From assembly GCF_000245735.1 (NCBI RefSeq), contig NZ_AHTH01000049.1, positions 62,001 to 126,000 of the forward strand: a stretch of 64,000 nucleotides of DNA, given 5' to 3'. Below the pieces are notes generated by a model. It was given only the letters and a program-made list of their open reading frames with translations, ran no database searches and was not told where the DNA came from. Positions within the stretch are counted from its first letter, which is position 1. Each line of letters begins with the position of its first letter. The position numbers and the translations under genes were made by a program. Positions 26,871 through 35,450 of the stretch are shown one piece after another. Origin of the DNA: Alishewanella jeotgali KCTC 22429. GTDB taxonomy: Bacteria; Pseudomonadota; Gammaproteobacteria; Enterobacterales; Alteromonadaceae.

Positions 26871-28013
26871 TTGAGAGTATTGCTAAGCATGCTGGCATTA
26901 GCTTTTGCAGCGCCGCTTTCGGCAGAGATTCTGGCGCAGCAATTACCGGGTTTTTATCAGCAGCTGAAAGCAGAGCAACAGTTTAGTGCCGCCTGGCGCC
27001 CGGATAGCGCTACGCCAATTCAGCAGTGGCGCACTGAGGCGCGGCAACTACTGCGCGACGCACTGCTGTGGCCTGAACAGCCACTGGATTTTGCGGCTGA
27101 ACAACTGATGGTTGAGCAGCGCGATGGCTATCAGGCCGAGCGCTGGCAGCTTAATCTGACGCCAGAAAACCGGGTTACCGTTTCGGTGCTGCGCCCGGCA
27201 GGTGAGGGGCCTTTCCCGGCGGTACTGCTGCTGCATGATCACGGCGCTTATTTTTTAATTGGTAAAGCCAAGCTGATCAAACCCTTTGCCAGGGATCCCG
27301 ATCTTGCCAAGGCGGAGGCCTGGACTAAACGTTATTACGATGGCCGTTTTATCGGTGATGAGCTAGCGGCTCAGGGGTATCTGGTGCTGGCAGCGGACTC
27401 CTTGGGTTTTGGTGAACGGGGACCTTTAAATGCCGATGCCCAGCAGGCGCTGGCCGCGAATTTTTTTCAGCTCGGGCGCTCGCTGGCCGGGTTGGCGGCT
27501 TATGAAGACTTGCGCTTGGCAGCCTTTCTTGCCGAGTTGCCGCAGGTCGATAACACTCGCATTGCTGCATTGGGTTTTTCAATGGGCGGGTTTCGGGCCT
27601 GGCAACTGGCGGCGCTGACGGATGATATCAAAGCCGCAGCGACCATCAGCTGGATGACCACCAGTGATACTGCTATGACGCCGGGCAATAATCAATTACG
27701 CGGCCAAACGGCGTTCTGGATGTTACATCCCGGGTTGGCAGCGAAACTGGATTACCCGCATCTGGCGGGTATAGCAGCACCTAAACCGGCATTGTTTATC
27801 AGTGGTGCTAAAGATCGTCTGATGCCAGCGGTTGGCACTGAGCAGGCTTTTGCCACGATGCGACAAATCTGGCAGGCGAATGGCGCCGGCGAAAAGCTGG
27901 TGACTGAGCTTTGGCCGGAGTACGGGCATCAGTTTTCGGCGGCGCAGCAGCAGCGGGTATGGCGTTGGCTGGAGGAGGTGTTTACCATGCCGGCCGCAGA
28001 AGATAATCACTAG
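26871..28013 (+). CDS. Secreted alpha/beta hydrolase, dienelactone hydrolase/acetyl-esterase-like
   Basis: Translation likely starts at TTG 26871, seven bases after GGAGAG. A signal peptide (VLLSMLALAFAAPLSAE) precedes about 360 residues of alpha/beta hydrolase. LLLHDHGAYF gives the oxyanion region, LGFSMGGFRAW the nucleophile Ser, FISGAKDRLMP the acid Asp and PEYGHQF the His. Length and the long insert after the first strand resemble the AXE1/abhydrolase-7 esterases that deacetylate polysaccharides. Its head-to-head position with a pectate lyase remnant suggests that both once belonged to a pectin-degradation locus. The exact ester substrate is unknown. Confidence 0.82.
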   Translation: MRVLLSMLALAFAAPLSAEILAQQLPGFYQQLKAEQQFSAAWRPDSATPIQQWRTEARQLLRDALLWPEQPLDFAAEQLMVEQRDGYQAERWQLNLTPENRVTVSVLRPAGEGPFPAVLLLHDHGAYFLIGKAKLIKPFARDPDLAKAEAWTKRYYDGRFIGDELAAQGYLVLAADSLGFGERGPLNADAQQALAANFFQLGRSLAGLAAYEDLRLAAFLAELPQVDNTRIAALGFSMGGFRAWQLAALTDDIKAAATISWMTTSDTAMTPGNNQLRGQTAFWMLHPGLAAKLDYPHLAGIAAPKPALFISGAKDRLMPAVGTEQAFATMRQIWQANGAGEKLVTELWPEYGHQFSAAQQQRVWRWLEEVFTMPAAEDNH

Positions 28014-28022
28014 AGTTGGGAG

Positions 28023-28058
28023 CCGAGCATCCGGCGCGTTTAGCCGCCGGATGCTCGG
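28023..28058. repeat. Perfect 14-bp stem-loop at the left edge of the repeat block
   Basis: CCGAGCATCCGGCG (28023-28036) pairs exactly with CGCCGGATGCTCGG (28045-28058) over the 8-base loop CGTTTAGC. It starts ten bases after the esterase stop codon. It lacks a T-run, so factor-independent termination is doubtful. Its right arm and loop (GCGCGTTTAGCCGCCGGATGC) recur at 28387-28406 and, inverted, at 37515-37534, so it is part of the repeat family. Confidence 0.8.
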
Positions 28059-28247
28059 AATTAAAATCTGTGTAACGATGACTAACAGTAGCTTTGAGAT
28101 CGGAGCAGCGCCCTTAGCAGGGTAGTAATTTTCTCCACCGGCTTCAAGGATCACATCCCTGTGCCCTTTCAGCCTCCGCAGCATCCCTGCTGCTGTTACG
28201 AAAATTCTACCGCAGCCAAGGGCTTAAAGAGCATCGGTTAGGCATCA
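28033..28247 (-). repeat. Repeat module X, copy 1 (GGGA-hairpin module)
   Basis: First unit of a tandem duplication with an exact 352-bp period. The core 28110-28223 is one large imperfect palindrome: outer arms GCCCTTAGC and GCCAAGGGC, inner arms 28121-28133 and 28200-28211 that pair with one bulge. On the minus strand it encloses two hairpins, GCAGCA-GGGA-TGCTGC (28178-28193) and CACA-GGGA-TGTG (28152-28163). Bases 28101-28228 match copy 2 with one difference. No protein-coding capacity is apparent. Confidence 0.85.
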
Positions 28248-28256
28248 CGACAATAT

Positions 28257-28384
28257 ACTTTTGGCGGCACGATCGTGAACGAGGCGGTAAATGCAGAGTA
28301 CACTTTTCTGGGGACGTCTTTTTCAGGGATGAAAAAGAGGAGCCCCCATGGATGGGTTTACGGCGTGCCCCAGGAAAGTTGTAC
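28257..28384 (+). repeat. Repeat module Y, copy 1 (outer stem with two GGA hairpins)
   Basis: After a conserved lead-in (ACTTTTGGCGGCACGAT), GTACACTTTTCTGGGG (28298-28313) pairs with CCCCAGGAAAGTTGTAC (28368-28384) with one bulge and one wobble. Within it are TCTTTTTCA-GGGA-TGAAAAAGA (28317-28338, nine pairs) and CCCA-TGGA-TGGG (28345-28356). This branched fold has the same plan as module X, which faces the other way. Related copies lie at 37515-37645 (inverted) and 37711-37911. Short open frames through it look spurious. Confidence 0.85.
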
Positions 28385-28599
28385 GGCGCGTTTAGCCGCC
28401 GGATGCACCAGGTTGGAACCTGCGTAACTTTCGATAACAGTAGCTTTTAGAACGGAGCAGCGCCCTTAGCAGGGTAGTAATTTTCTCCACCGGCTTCAAG
28501 GATCACATCCCTGTGCCCTTTCAGCCTCCGCAGCATCCCTGCTGCTGTTACGAAAATTCTACCGCAGCTAAGGGCTTAAACAACATCGGTGCGGCATCA
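28385..28599 (-). repeat. Repeat module X, copy 2
   Basis: Second unit, shifted by exactly 352 bp from copy 1. The outer arms are perfect here: GCCCTTAGC (28462-28470) and GCTAAGGGC (28567-28575). The two GGGA hairpins on the minus strand are at 28504-28515 and 28530-28545 and are identical to those of copy 1. The rest of the gap, to the aldo-keto reductase start at 28673, shows only a possible promoter region and no further repeat. Confidence 0.85.
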
Positions 28600-28672
28600 G
28601 CAAGAGCACTACTGATCTAAACCCCCTGCGATCTGGTATAGTCCGCTTATTTCCCTGAATACAGAGCAACAT

Positions 28673-29725
28673 ATGCAATACACCACTTTAGGCAGCAGCG
28701 GCCTGCGGGTGTCACGGGTTTGTCTGGGTACCATGACCTGGGGCCAGCAAAATACCCAGGCAGATGCCGATGCACAACTGGCGCTGGCACTGGATGCCGG
28801 CGTGAATTTTATCGACACTGCAGAAATGTATGCGATTCCACCGCGGCCAGAAACCTATGGCGCCACCGAGCAGATTATTGGCAACTGGTTAAGCCGTAAT
28901 AGCGCCAAACGAGAGCAGTTAGTGCTTGCTACCAAGATCGCCGGCAACGGCCTGGCGCATATCCGCGACGGGAGCGATATTAGCCCGCAAAGTCTGGTTG
29001 CCGCAGTCGACGGCTCGCTTAAGCGGTTACAGACAGACTATATCGATTTATACCAGCTACACTGGCCAAATCGCCGTTCGCCGCACTTTGGCCGGCATGC
29101 CGTGAATCAGGTACGCTTTAGTGAAACGGATAGCATAGCGCAGCAAGCAGAGATGCTGGCGATTCTGGAAACGCTTGGCAAGCTGGTGCAGGCTGGCAAG
29201 ATCCGCTATTGCGGCCTGTCGAATGAAACGCCCTGGGGGATTAGCCAGTACCTAAAGCTCAGTGCAGAGCACAACTTACCGCGGATAGTCTCGATTCAAA
29301 ACGAGTTTGGCCCGCTGCATACCAAAGACTGGCCCTATCTAATCGAGCAATGCCAGCACGATAATATCGCCTATTTGCCCTGGTCACCGCTGGCGGGCGG
29401 TGCCCTAACCGGCAAATATTTGGACGGGCAACGACCGGCTGCCAGCCGCTGGACCCTGGTGCAGCGCAATGGTTTATTTCGCGATACACCAGAGTCAAAT
29501 GCGGCGATCCGTGCTTTTTGTGAACTGGCTGCCGCCCATCAGCTAAGCGCGGCGCAATTGGCGCTGGCCTGGGTGAATCAGGTTGATGGTGTCAGTTCGA
29601 CCATTATCGGCGCCACCAGTACCAGCCAGTTAGCAGAAAATCTGGCCGCCTTTGAGCTGACATTAAATCACGAGCTACTGGCTGGCGTAACCGAATTTCT
29701 GCGCCAGCACTCACTGCCGTTTTAG
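28673..29725 (+). CDS. tas: NADP(H)-dependent aldo-keto reductase, Tas-like
   Basis: A 350-residue aldo-keto reductase. It follows E. coli Tas closely in layout: LGTMTWGQQN, FIDTAEMYAIPPRPETYG with the catalytic Asp and Tyr, LVLATKIAG with the Lys, YIDLYQLHWPNR with the His, and IRYCGLSNETPWG. Near the C-terminus, SSTIIGATSTSQL binds the cofactor phosphate. It reduces carbonyl compounds in the cytoplasm; the natural substrate of Tas is not established. It lies directly after the repeat block, whose last unit ends 73 bp before the start. Confidence 0.9.
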   Translation: MQYTTLGSSGLRVSRVCLGTMTWGQQNTQADADAQLALALDAGVNFIDTAEMYAIPPRPETYGATEQIIGNWLSRNSAKREQLVLATKIAGNGLAHIRDGSDISPQSLVAAVDGSLKRLQTDYIDLYQLHWPNRRSPHFGRHAVNQVRFSETDSIAQQAEMLAILETLGKLVQAGKIRYCGLSNETPWGISQYLKLSAEHNLPRIVSIQNEFGPLHTKDWPYLIEQCQHDNIAYLPWSPLAGGALTGKYLDGQRPAASRWTLVQRNGLFRDTPESNAAIRAFCELAAAHQLSAAQLALAWVNQVDGVSSTIIGATSTSQLAENLAAFELTLNHELLAGVTEFLRQHSLPF

Positions 29726-29792
29726 CCACTTTACAATGGCTGGGGGGCAGGTGTTACAGTAACAGCTAATATGCAGCAGTTGAGGTATTACC

Positions 29793-30692
29793 GTGACCAG
29801 AGAGAATCAATCGGATTGCCAGCAATCAGCTTGTTGTGCAAAAGTGCAGCCTGAGCAAGAGCCTGTTACTAAAGCCGCCAGCCACGATGCTAAGTGGCAT
29901 AGCCTTTATCATATTCCGAAAATGGATTGTCCATCGGAAGAGCGATTAATCCGTCTGGCATTGCAGGACCTGGATGGGATTGTGCAACTCGAGTTTGATC
30001 TGGCACAGCGTCAGCTGGCCATCTTGCATCAGGGCGATGCAACGATGATCACCAAAAAGCTGCAAAGTTTGGGGTTGGGAGCACAGCTTTCCATCTCACG
30101 TGCCGCATCCGTAGCTGATCGCCAAAGCTTTACCGCTGATCCGGCAGCTGAAAGACGTACACTTTATTGGTTGCTGGCAATCAACGCTATGATGTTCGTG
30201 CTGGAGTTTGCTGTTGGCATAGTCGCGCAGTCAATGGCGCTGCTCGCCGACTCATTAGACATGTTTGCTGATGCAGCGGTTTATTTGCTGGCCTTATTCG
30301 CCGTCGGCAAAGGATTACAGTTACAGCTTCGGGCTGCCAAAGTAGCAGGCTGGTTACAGGCGATTCTGGCGCTTGGCGTGTTAGCCGAGGTTGTACGCAG
30401 AGCACTATATGGCAGTGAGCCGCAGTCAACGCTGATGCTGGGCATGGCCAGTCTGGCGTTAGTAGCAAACGTTAGTTGCTTGGTGTTACTGGCTAAACAT
30501 CGGCAGGGTGGCGCTCATATGAAAGCCAGCTGGATCTTTTCGGCTAACGATGTATTGATTAACTTTGGAGTGATTCTGGGCGCGTTGTTAGTCGCATGGA
30601 CCGGCTCGGCTTATCCGGATTTGCTGGTAGGGGCTGTTGTTGGCGCTATCGTGTTGTTGGGCGCCAAACGGATATTGGCGTTAAGACGCTAG
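29793..30692 (+). CDS. CDF-type cation transporter with N-terminal metal-binding-like domain
   Basis: A GTG start at 29793, after TTGAGG, gives 299 residues. The first 35 include a Cys cluster (C9, C14, C15). Residues 37-95 resemble a heavy-metal-associated (HMA) fold, but the usual CxxC is replaced by MDCPSEE with a single Cys46. From about residue 125, six membrane helices of the cation diffusion facilitator type follow, with ALLADSLDMFADA in helix 2 and FSANDVLINFGVI in helix 5 carrying the metal-site acids. The C-terminal cytoplasmic domain of classical CDF proteins is missing. It lies before the arsenic operon; the metal is unknown. Confidence 0.85.
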   Translation: MTRENQSDCQQSACCAKVQPEQEPVTKAASHDAKWHSLYHIPKMDCPSEERLIRLALQDLDGIVQLEFDLAQRQLAILHQGDATMITKKLQSLGLGAQLSISRAASVADRQSFTADPAAERRTLYWLLAINAMMFVLEFAVGIVAQSMALLADSLDMFADAAVYLLALFAVGKGLQLQLRAAKVAGWLQAILALGVLAEVVRRALYGSEPQSTLMLGMASLALVANVSCLVLLAKHRQGGAHMKASWIFSANDVLINFGVILGALLVAWTGSAYPDLLVGAVVGAIVLLGAKRILALRR

Positions 30693-30729
30693 CGTTTTAT
30701 GACAGTTTTATGAAGTTTAGCGCCATGAC

Positions 30730-30770
30730 TTGATATGTGAAAAAACATATATACAATGCAGTGCATATGT
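30730..30770 (+). promoter_or_regulatory. Promoter and ArsR-type operator of the arsenic operon
   Basis: TTGATA (30730-30735) and TACAAT (30752-30757), 16 bp apart, form a good sigma-70 promoter. Overlapping it, ATATGT (30733-30738) and ACATAT (30745-30750) form an inverted repeat with a 6-bp spacer, and another ATATGT follows at 30765-30770. This arrangement fits binding by the encoded ArsR domain and repression in the absence of arsenite. Confidence 0.7.
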
Positions 30771-30793
30771 GTTTTTACGTACATGGGTTCAGC

Positions 30794-31564
30794 ATGGCGT
30801 TAGCGAAAATCCTTTTTATCTGCACCGAAAATTCGGCGCGATCCATTATGGCGGAAGCGATAGCCCGACATAAATATGCCGATCGTTTTGAAGTTTATAG
30901 CGCCGGTAGCCACCCGGGCACCGCCGATAGCCGGGCATTGGCAGTATTAAACTCGCATGGCATTAGCACCGAAGGTTTGTTTTCCAAGCCCCTGAGCGCG
31001 CACCGGCAGCAGCATTTCGATTATGCCATCGTACTGTGCAGCAAAACCGCTGCTGAGTGTGCCCATGATATTTCAGCCAAACATCTGCTGGCCTGGGATT
31101 TTAGCGATCCCAAACAACAGGGTACTCTCAAAGCCTTTGAAACGACCTTGCATGAACTGGCTGAACGGCTGAGTATGTTTGTGCTGCTGTATGACAAACA
31201 ACATCAGCACGAGCCACTCACCGCACTAAATCTGTGCAAATTACTGTCTGACGACACCCGTCTTAATACCGTACTACTGATCCAGGCGGAGCAGGAGCTG
31301 TGTGTCTGTGAGCTGACGGCGGCACTGATGGAAACACAACCAAAAATTTCCCGGCATTTGGCGATGTTACGTAAAGCTGGCTTGTTACAAGACCGCCGGC
31401 AAGGGCAGTGGGTGTATTATCGCCTGGCCGAAGATTTACCGCTGTGGGCCAGCGAAAGCATTAAGCACTTTGCCACTGCTGCCGCCAACAGCATCCAGCC
31501 GCTATTAGCTAACCTTAACGCGATGGGCGAACGGCCGGTACGTGAACAGCTTTGCTGTAGTTAA
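30794..31564 (+). CDS. ArsC-ArsR fusion: arsenate reductase plus arsenic-responsive repressor
   Basis: Starting at ATG 30794 the product has 256 residues. Residues 1-135 are a low-molecular-weight phosphatase-type arsenate reductase. The P-loop is C10-TENSA-R16-S; C82 and C89 are seven residues apart, as in thioredoxin-coupled ArsC; WDFSD105P supplies the general acid. Residues 140-225 are an ArsR winged helix, [20 protein letters not shown], then ELC170VC172EL, the arsenite-binding motif, and [14 protein letters not shown] for DNA recognition. A further Cys pair ends the protein (EQLCCS). Sensor and reductase are thus one polypeptide at the head of the operon. An upstream in-frame ATG at 30737 falls inside the operator and is unlikely. 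Confidence 0.93.
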   Translation: MALAKILFICTENSARSIMAEAIARHKYADRFEVYSAGSHPGTADSRALAVLNSHGISTEGLFSKPLSAHRQQHFDYAIVLCSKTAAECAHDISAKHLLAWDFSDPKQQGTLKAFETTLHELAERLSMFVLLYDKQHQHEPLTALNLCKLLSDDTRLNTVLLIQAEQELCVCELTAALMETQPKISRHLAMLRKAGLLQDRRQGQWVYYRLAEDLPLWASESIKHFATAAANSIQPLLANLNAMGERPVREQLCCS

Positions 31565-31586
31565 TAACGCAATCTGGAGTGATCTT

Positions 31587-32603
31587 TTGGGCATTTTTGA
31601 ACGCTATTTAACCCTTTGGGTGGCACTGGCGATGCTCGCCGGCGTGCTGGGTGGTCTGGCGGTACCTGCCGTATTTCAGCAAGTTGCCGCGCTGGAATTT
31701 GCTCATGTCAATCTGGTGATCGCCGTCTTTATCTGGATCATGATTTATCCAATGATGGTGCAGATTGATTTTAGTGCCATTAAAGACGTCGGCAAAAAAC
31801 CAGCGGGAATAGTGCTGACGCTGGTGGTCAACTGGCTGATCAAACCCTTTACGATGGCGCTGCTTGGCTGGTTATTTATTAAAGTGCTGTTTGCCGGCTG
31901 GGTTGACCCGCAAACCGCTACTGAATATATCGCCGGTATGATTCTACTTGGGGTAGCGCCCTGTACCGCTATGGTGTTCGTCTGGAGTCAATTAACTAAA
32001 GGCGACGCCAACTACACGCTGGTACAGGTATCGGTAAATGACCTGATTCTGATCTTTGCCTTTGCGCCTTTAACGGCGCTGTTGCTGGGTGTAACGGAGA
32101 TTTTTGTGCCCTGGCAAACGTTAGTGATATCAGTATTGCTGTATGTTGTCTTACCGCTGATCGCAGGTGTATTAACCCGCCAGCTGCTGGCGAAAGAGCC
32201 TGCCAGACTGGCTGCCTTTCTTGCCGGAATTAAACCCTTTTCCATTGCTGGCCTGGTTGCCACCGTGTTGCTGTTATTCGCACTACAGGCAGAGACCATT
32301 ATCCGGCAACCCCTGGCGATTGGCCTGATTGCGATACCGCTGTTGATCCAAACCTATGCGATTTTTGCCTTAACCTACTTTGCCGGCTGTAAATTGCGGT
32401 TACCGCATCAAGTCGCGGCACCGGCCAGCATGATTGGCGCCAGTAATTTCTTTGAACTGGCGGTTGCAGTAGCCATTGCTCTCTTTGGTTTGCACTCGGC
32501 AGCTGCGCTGGCGACCGTGGTTGGCGTCCTGGTCGAGGTGCCGGTGATGCTATCGTTGGTATGGTTTGCCAATCGTACCCGGCACTGGTTTAAAACAAGC
32601 TGA
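31587..32603 (+). CDS. acr3: ACR3-family arsenite efflux permease
   Basis: ACR3 exports arsenite across the inner membrane using the proton gradient. I place the start at TTG 31587, six bases after GGAGT, which gives the family's usual opening [19 protein letters not shown]; an upstream GTG at 31542 overlaps the previous gene. The 338-residue protein has ten helices with [13 protein letters not shown], where the essential Cys lies, and [14 protein letters not shown], where the conserved Glu lies. It follows the ArsC-ArsR fusion after 22 bp, so the arsenite made by the first domain is removed here. Confidence 0.93.
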   Translation: MGIFERYLTLWVALAMLAGVLGGLAVPAVFQQVAALEFAHVNLVIAVFIWIMIYPMMVQIDFSAIKDVGKKPAGIVLTLVVNWLIKPFTMALLGWLFIKVLFAGWVDPQTATEYIAGMILLGVAPCTAMVFVWSQLTKGDANYTLVQVSVNDLILIFAFAPLTALLLGVTEIFVPWQTLVISVLLYVVLPLIAGVLTRQLLAKEPARLAAFLAGIKPFSIAGLVATVLLLFALQAETIIRQPLAIGLIAIPLLIQTYAIFALTYFAGCKLRLPHQVAAPASMIGASNFFELAVAVAIALFGLHSAAALATVVGVLVEVPVMLSLVWFANRTRHWFKTS

Positions 32604-32626
32604 CACTCAGCCTTTTGGAGCGATTT

Positions 32627-33118
32627 ATGTCACACCCTTATGATGTGCTACAGGTTAATGATGTGAACTTTATTTTCACCCCTTGCCCCGGTACCAAGGG
32701 CACCTCTGTGGCTGAGGCGTTAGCGACACTTAAAGCAGCGGGTGCCAAAGCCGTGTTAACGCTAACACCGGCAACTGAGCTGGCGGCGCTTCAGGTCACG
32801 GATCTGGCTGAGCAATGCGCAGCAGCTGGCTTAACCTGGTTTCATTGCCCGATAGAGGATGACTGTGCGCCGGGTGAAGCCTTTCAGCAGGCCTGGCAAA
32901 GTGCCGGCCCCGCCATACAGCAGTTACTTAGCCAGCAGCAGAGCGTGGCGATTCATTGCAAAGGCGGCTCAGGTCGCACTTCGCTGGCAGCAGCACAATT
33001 GCTGGCCGAACGCGGTGTCGCTAAAGCACAGATCCTGAGCAGTATTAAGCAGATCCGGCCGCATGCGCTAAGCCTGCCGCCACATATTGATTATTTTAAC
33101 GCGCTAGCTGGCGCCTGA
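32627..33118 (+). CDS. Dual-specificity/CDKN3-like phosphatase in the arsenic operon
   Basis: The ATG at 32627, after GGAG, gives 163 residues. The signature IHC111KGGSGR117TS is the Cys-X5-Arg loop of protein tyrosine phosphatases in its dual-specificity/KAP form. D78 or D79 in PIEDDCAPGEAF is well placed as general acid. The fold is unrelated to the LMW-type ArsC at the operon head, so the operon carries two Cys-based phosphatase folds. Position between acr3 and the GAPDH gene implies an arsenic role: perhaps a second arsenate reductase, or processing of an arseno- or phospho-metabolite. No function is established; this is inference. Confidence 0.82.
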   Translation: MSHPYDVLQVNDVNFIFTPCPGTKGTSVAEALATLKAAGAKAVLTLTPATELAALQVTDLAEQCAAAGLTWFHCPIEDDCAPGEAFQQAWQSAGPAIQQLLSQQQSVAIHCKGGSGRTSLAAAQLLAERGVAKAQILSSIKQIRPHALSLPPHIDYFNALAGA

Positions 33119-33133
33119 CAGAAGGATTTACTG

Positions 33134-34138
33134 ATGACGATTAAAGTTGGTATTAACGGCTTTGGCCGGATTGGCCGCCTGGCCCTGCGTGCGGCCTTTG
33201 ATTGGCCAGAGTTTGAGTTTGTACAGATCAATGATCCGGCAGCCGATGCTGCAACCTTTGCCCATTTACTGAACTTTGACTCAGTGCATGGCCGCTGGCA
33301 GCATCAAGCTGAGGCGGCTGGCGATACCATACTTATTAATGGCAAAACCATTCAGGTCAGCGGCAATAAAGCCATTGCCGATACTGACTGGTCCGGTTGT
33401 GATCTGGTGATTGAAGCTTCGGGTAAGATGAAAACCAAAGCCGCGCTACAAGCTTACCTGGAGCAGGGCGTAAAGCGGGTGGTGGTAAGTGCACCGGTAA
33501 AAGAAGCCGGAGTGCTGAATGTGGTGATGGGCGTGAATCAGCAGTTATTTAATGCCGCAGAACATCGCATTGTTACTGCAGCCAGTTGTACCACTAACTG
33601 TTTAGCGCCGGTGGTTAAGGTGATCCACGAACAACTGGGGATTAAGCATGGCTCTATTACCACGATTCATGATTTAACCAATACGCAATCGATTTTAGAT
33701 ACACCCCATAAAGACTTACGCCGGGCCCGCGCTTGTGGTGCCAGTTTAATTCCGACCACCACCGGTTCAGCGACCGCTATTACCGAGATCTTCCCGGAGT
33801 TAAAGGGCCGCTTAAATGGCCACGCGGTGCGGGTGCCACTGGCTAATGCCTCGTTAACGGATTGCGTGTTTGAAGTCGAGCGCGCCACTACCGCAGAGGA
33901 AGTGAATGCCATGCTTAAGGCTGCAGCTGAAGGTGAGCTGGCAGGTATTTTGGGTTATGAAAGCCGGCCGCTGGTATCGGTGGATTATAAAACCGACCCA
34001 CGCTCCAGTATTATTGATGCCTTATCGACTATGGTAGTAAATGGTACTCAGGTAAAAATTTATGCCTGGTACGACAACGAATGGGGTTATGCCAATCGCA
34101 CGGTCGAACTGGCGAAATTAGTCGGTTTGGCAGACTAA
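33134..34138 (+). CDS. Glyceraldehyde-3-phosphate dehydrogenase of the ArsJ pathway
   Basis: A complete 334-residue GAPDH with the NAD-binding [17 protein letters not shown], the catalytic SC152TTNCLAP, the His in [11 protein letters not shown] and the C-terminal [10 protein letters not shown]. In operons with arsJ this enzyme uses arsenate in place of phosphate to make 1-arseno-3-phosphoglycerate, which ArsJ exports; the two genes together give arsenate resistance. It is separated from the phosphatase gene by 15 bp and from arsJ by 8 bp. The short spacing supports one transcript. It is probably distinct from the glycolytic gapA, judged from context. Confidence 0.9.
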   Translation: MTIKVGINGFGRIGRLALRAAFDWPEFEFVQINDPAADAATFAHLLNFDSVHGRWQHQAEAAGDTILINGKTIQVSGNKAIADTDWSGCDLVIEASGKMKTKAALQAYLEQGVKRVVVSAPVKEAGVLNVVMGVNQQLFNAAEHRIVTAASCTTNCLAPVVKVIHEQLGIKHGSITTIHDLTNTQSILDTPHKDLRRARACGASLIPTTTGSATAITEIFPELKGRLNGHAVRVPLANASLTDCVFEVERATTAEEVNAMLKAAAEGELAGILGYESRPLVSVDYKTDPRSSIIDALSTMVVNGTQVKIYAWYDNEWGYANRTVELAKLVGLAD

Positions 34139-34146
34139 ATGACGAT

Positions 34147-35370
34147 ATGATGACTATGCGCAGCGATATCAAACAATATCTGGTCGTTACCGGTAATTAC
34201 TGGGCCTTCACGCTGACCGACGGTGCGCTGCGCATGCTGATTGTGCTGCATTTTTATCAGCTGGGTTACTCGCCACTGGCCATTGCCTCGTTATTCTTGT
34301 TTTACGAGTTTTTCGGGATTGTAACTAACCTCACCGGCGGCTGGCTCGGTGCCCGGCTCGGCTTAAACAAGACGATGAATATCGGTTTGTTTCTGCAAAT
34401 TATTGCGCTCAGTATGTTGTTAGTTCCTGCCGATATGCTAACGGTACTGTGGGTAATGGTGGTGCAAGCGATTTCAGGTATTGCCAAAGATCTGAATAAA
34501 ATGAGCGCGAAAAGCGCCATCAAGTTATTGCTACCGGATGAGGCCCAAGGGGCGCTGTATAAGTGGGTGGCGGTACTAACCGGCTCCAAGAATGCGCTAA
34601 AGGGCGTCGGGTTTTTCCTCGGTGGTCTATTGCTGGCGTTGCTGGGATTTCAGGGCGCAATGGCAGCGATGGCGGCTGCGCTCTTGCTGGTGTGGATCCT
34701 CAGTTTGTTGCTGCTGAAAAAGGATCTGGGGAGAAAAAGTTTCAAACCCAAATTTACCGAGTTGCTGTCAAAAAGTGCCAGTTTAAACTGGCTATCGGCG
34801 GCGCGGTTTTGTTTGTTTGCCTCGCGCGATGTCTGGTTTGTCATAGCACTGCCCATTTATCTTGCCAGCAGCGCCGGTTGGTCACAAAGTGCGGTCGGGG
34901 CCTTTTTAGCCTGCTGGGTGATTGGTTATGGCATAGTGCAAGCTCTTACGCCAGCACTTACCCGCAGCAGTAAAAAGGCGCCACCGGCAGCCGGTACAGC
35001 GCTGCATTGGGCGTTGGTGCTGGCTGCCTTACCCTGGCTGATCGGCCTGGCGATGCTATTTAGTGGCGAGCCGTTGTGGGCGCTGCTGCTCGGTTTGCTG
35101 CTCTACGGTGCGGTATTTGCCATTAACTCCAGTTTGCACAGCTATTTAATTGTGGCCAGTGCCAATCGTGACGGTGTCTCGCTGGATGTCGGCTTTTATT
35201 ATATGGCAAACGCGGCCGGGCGCTTAGTCGGCACTTTATTATCCGGCTGGGCGTTTCAGGCCTATGGTTTAGTGGCGTGTTTGTGGATCTCAGGGTTACT
35301 GTTGCTCGGGGCTGTGGCTTGTACCTGGGCATTGCGGCGCTGTCAGATATCGGCACAGGTAACGGGTTGA
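34147..35370 (+). CDS. arsJ: ArsJ, MFS exporter of 1-arseno-3-phosphoglycerate
   Basis: Starting at ATG 34147 (ATGs at 34150 and 34156 also possible), the 407-residue product opens MMTMRSDIKQYLVVTGNYWA, typical of ArsJ. Twelve membrane helices follow, with the characteristic KDLNKMSAKSAIKLLLPD after helix 4 and YKWVAVLTGSKNALKGVGFF next to it. It exports the unstable arseno-sugar acid made by the preceding GAPDH; once outside, this breaks down to arsenate. It is the last gene of the arsenic operon. Confidence 0.92.
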   Translation: MMTMRSDIKQYLVVTGNYWAFTLTDGALRMLIVLHFYQLGYSPLAIASLFLFYEFFGIVTNLTGGWLGARLGLNKTMNIGLFLQIIALSMLLVPADMLTVLWVMVVQAISGIAKDLNKMSAKSAIKLLLPDEAQGALYKWVAVLTGSKNALKGVGFFLGGLLLALLGFQGAMAAMAAALLLVWILSLLLLKKDLGRKSFKPKFTELLSKSASLNWLSAARFCLFASRDVWFVIALPIYLASSAGWSQSAVGAFLACWVIGYGIVQALTPALTRSSKKAPPAAGTALHWALVLAALPWLIGLAMLFSGEPLWALLLGLLLYGAVFAINSSLHSYLIVASANRDGVSLDVGFYYMANAAGRLVGTLLSGWAFQAYGLVACLWISGLLLLGAVACTWALRRCQISAQVTG

Positions 35371-35450
35371 GCAGATTAATTTTTCTTTTGTTGTTTTTTT
35401 ACACTAGACTGAAGCGGACTGGAACAAAAAAACAGCAAGAGGAGAGTGAT

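Noticed and set aside
28023-28058. Factor-independent terminator of the esterase gene
   Set aside because: The stem is perfect but no T-run follows on either strand, and its arm recurs in the repeat family, so it is listed as a repeat.
28033-28599. CRISPR array or insertion sequence
   Set aside because: Only two long tandem units with a 352-bp period are present, with no short repeat-spacer pattern, no cas genes, no transposase and no flanking target duplications.
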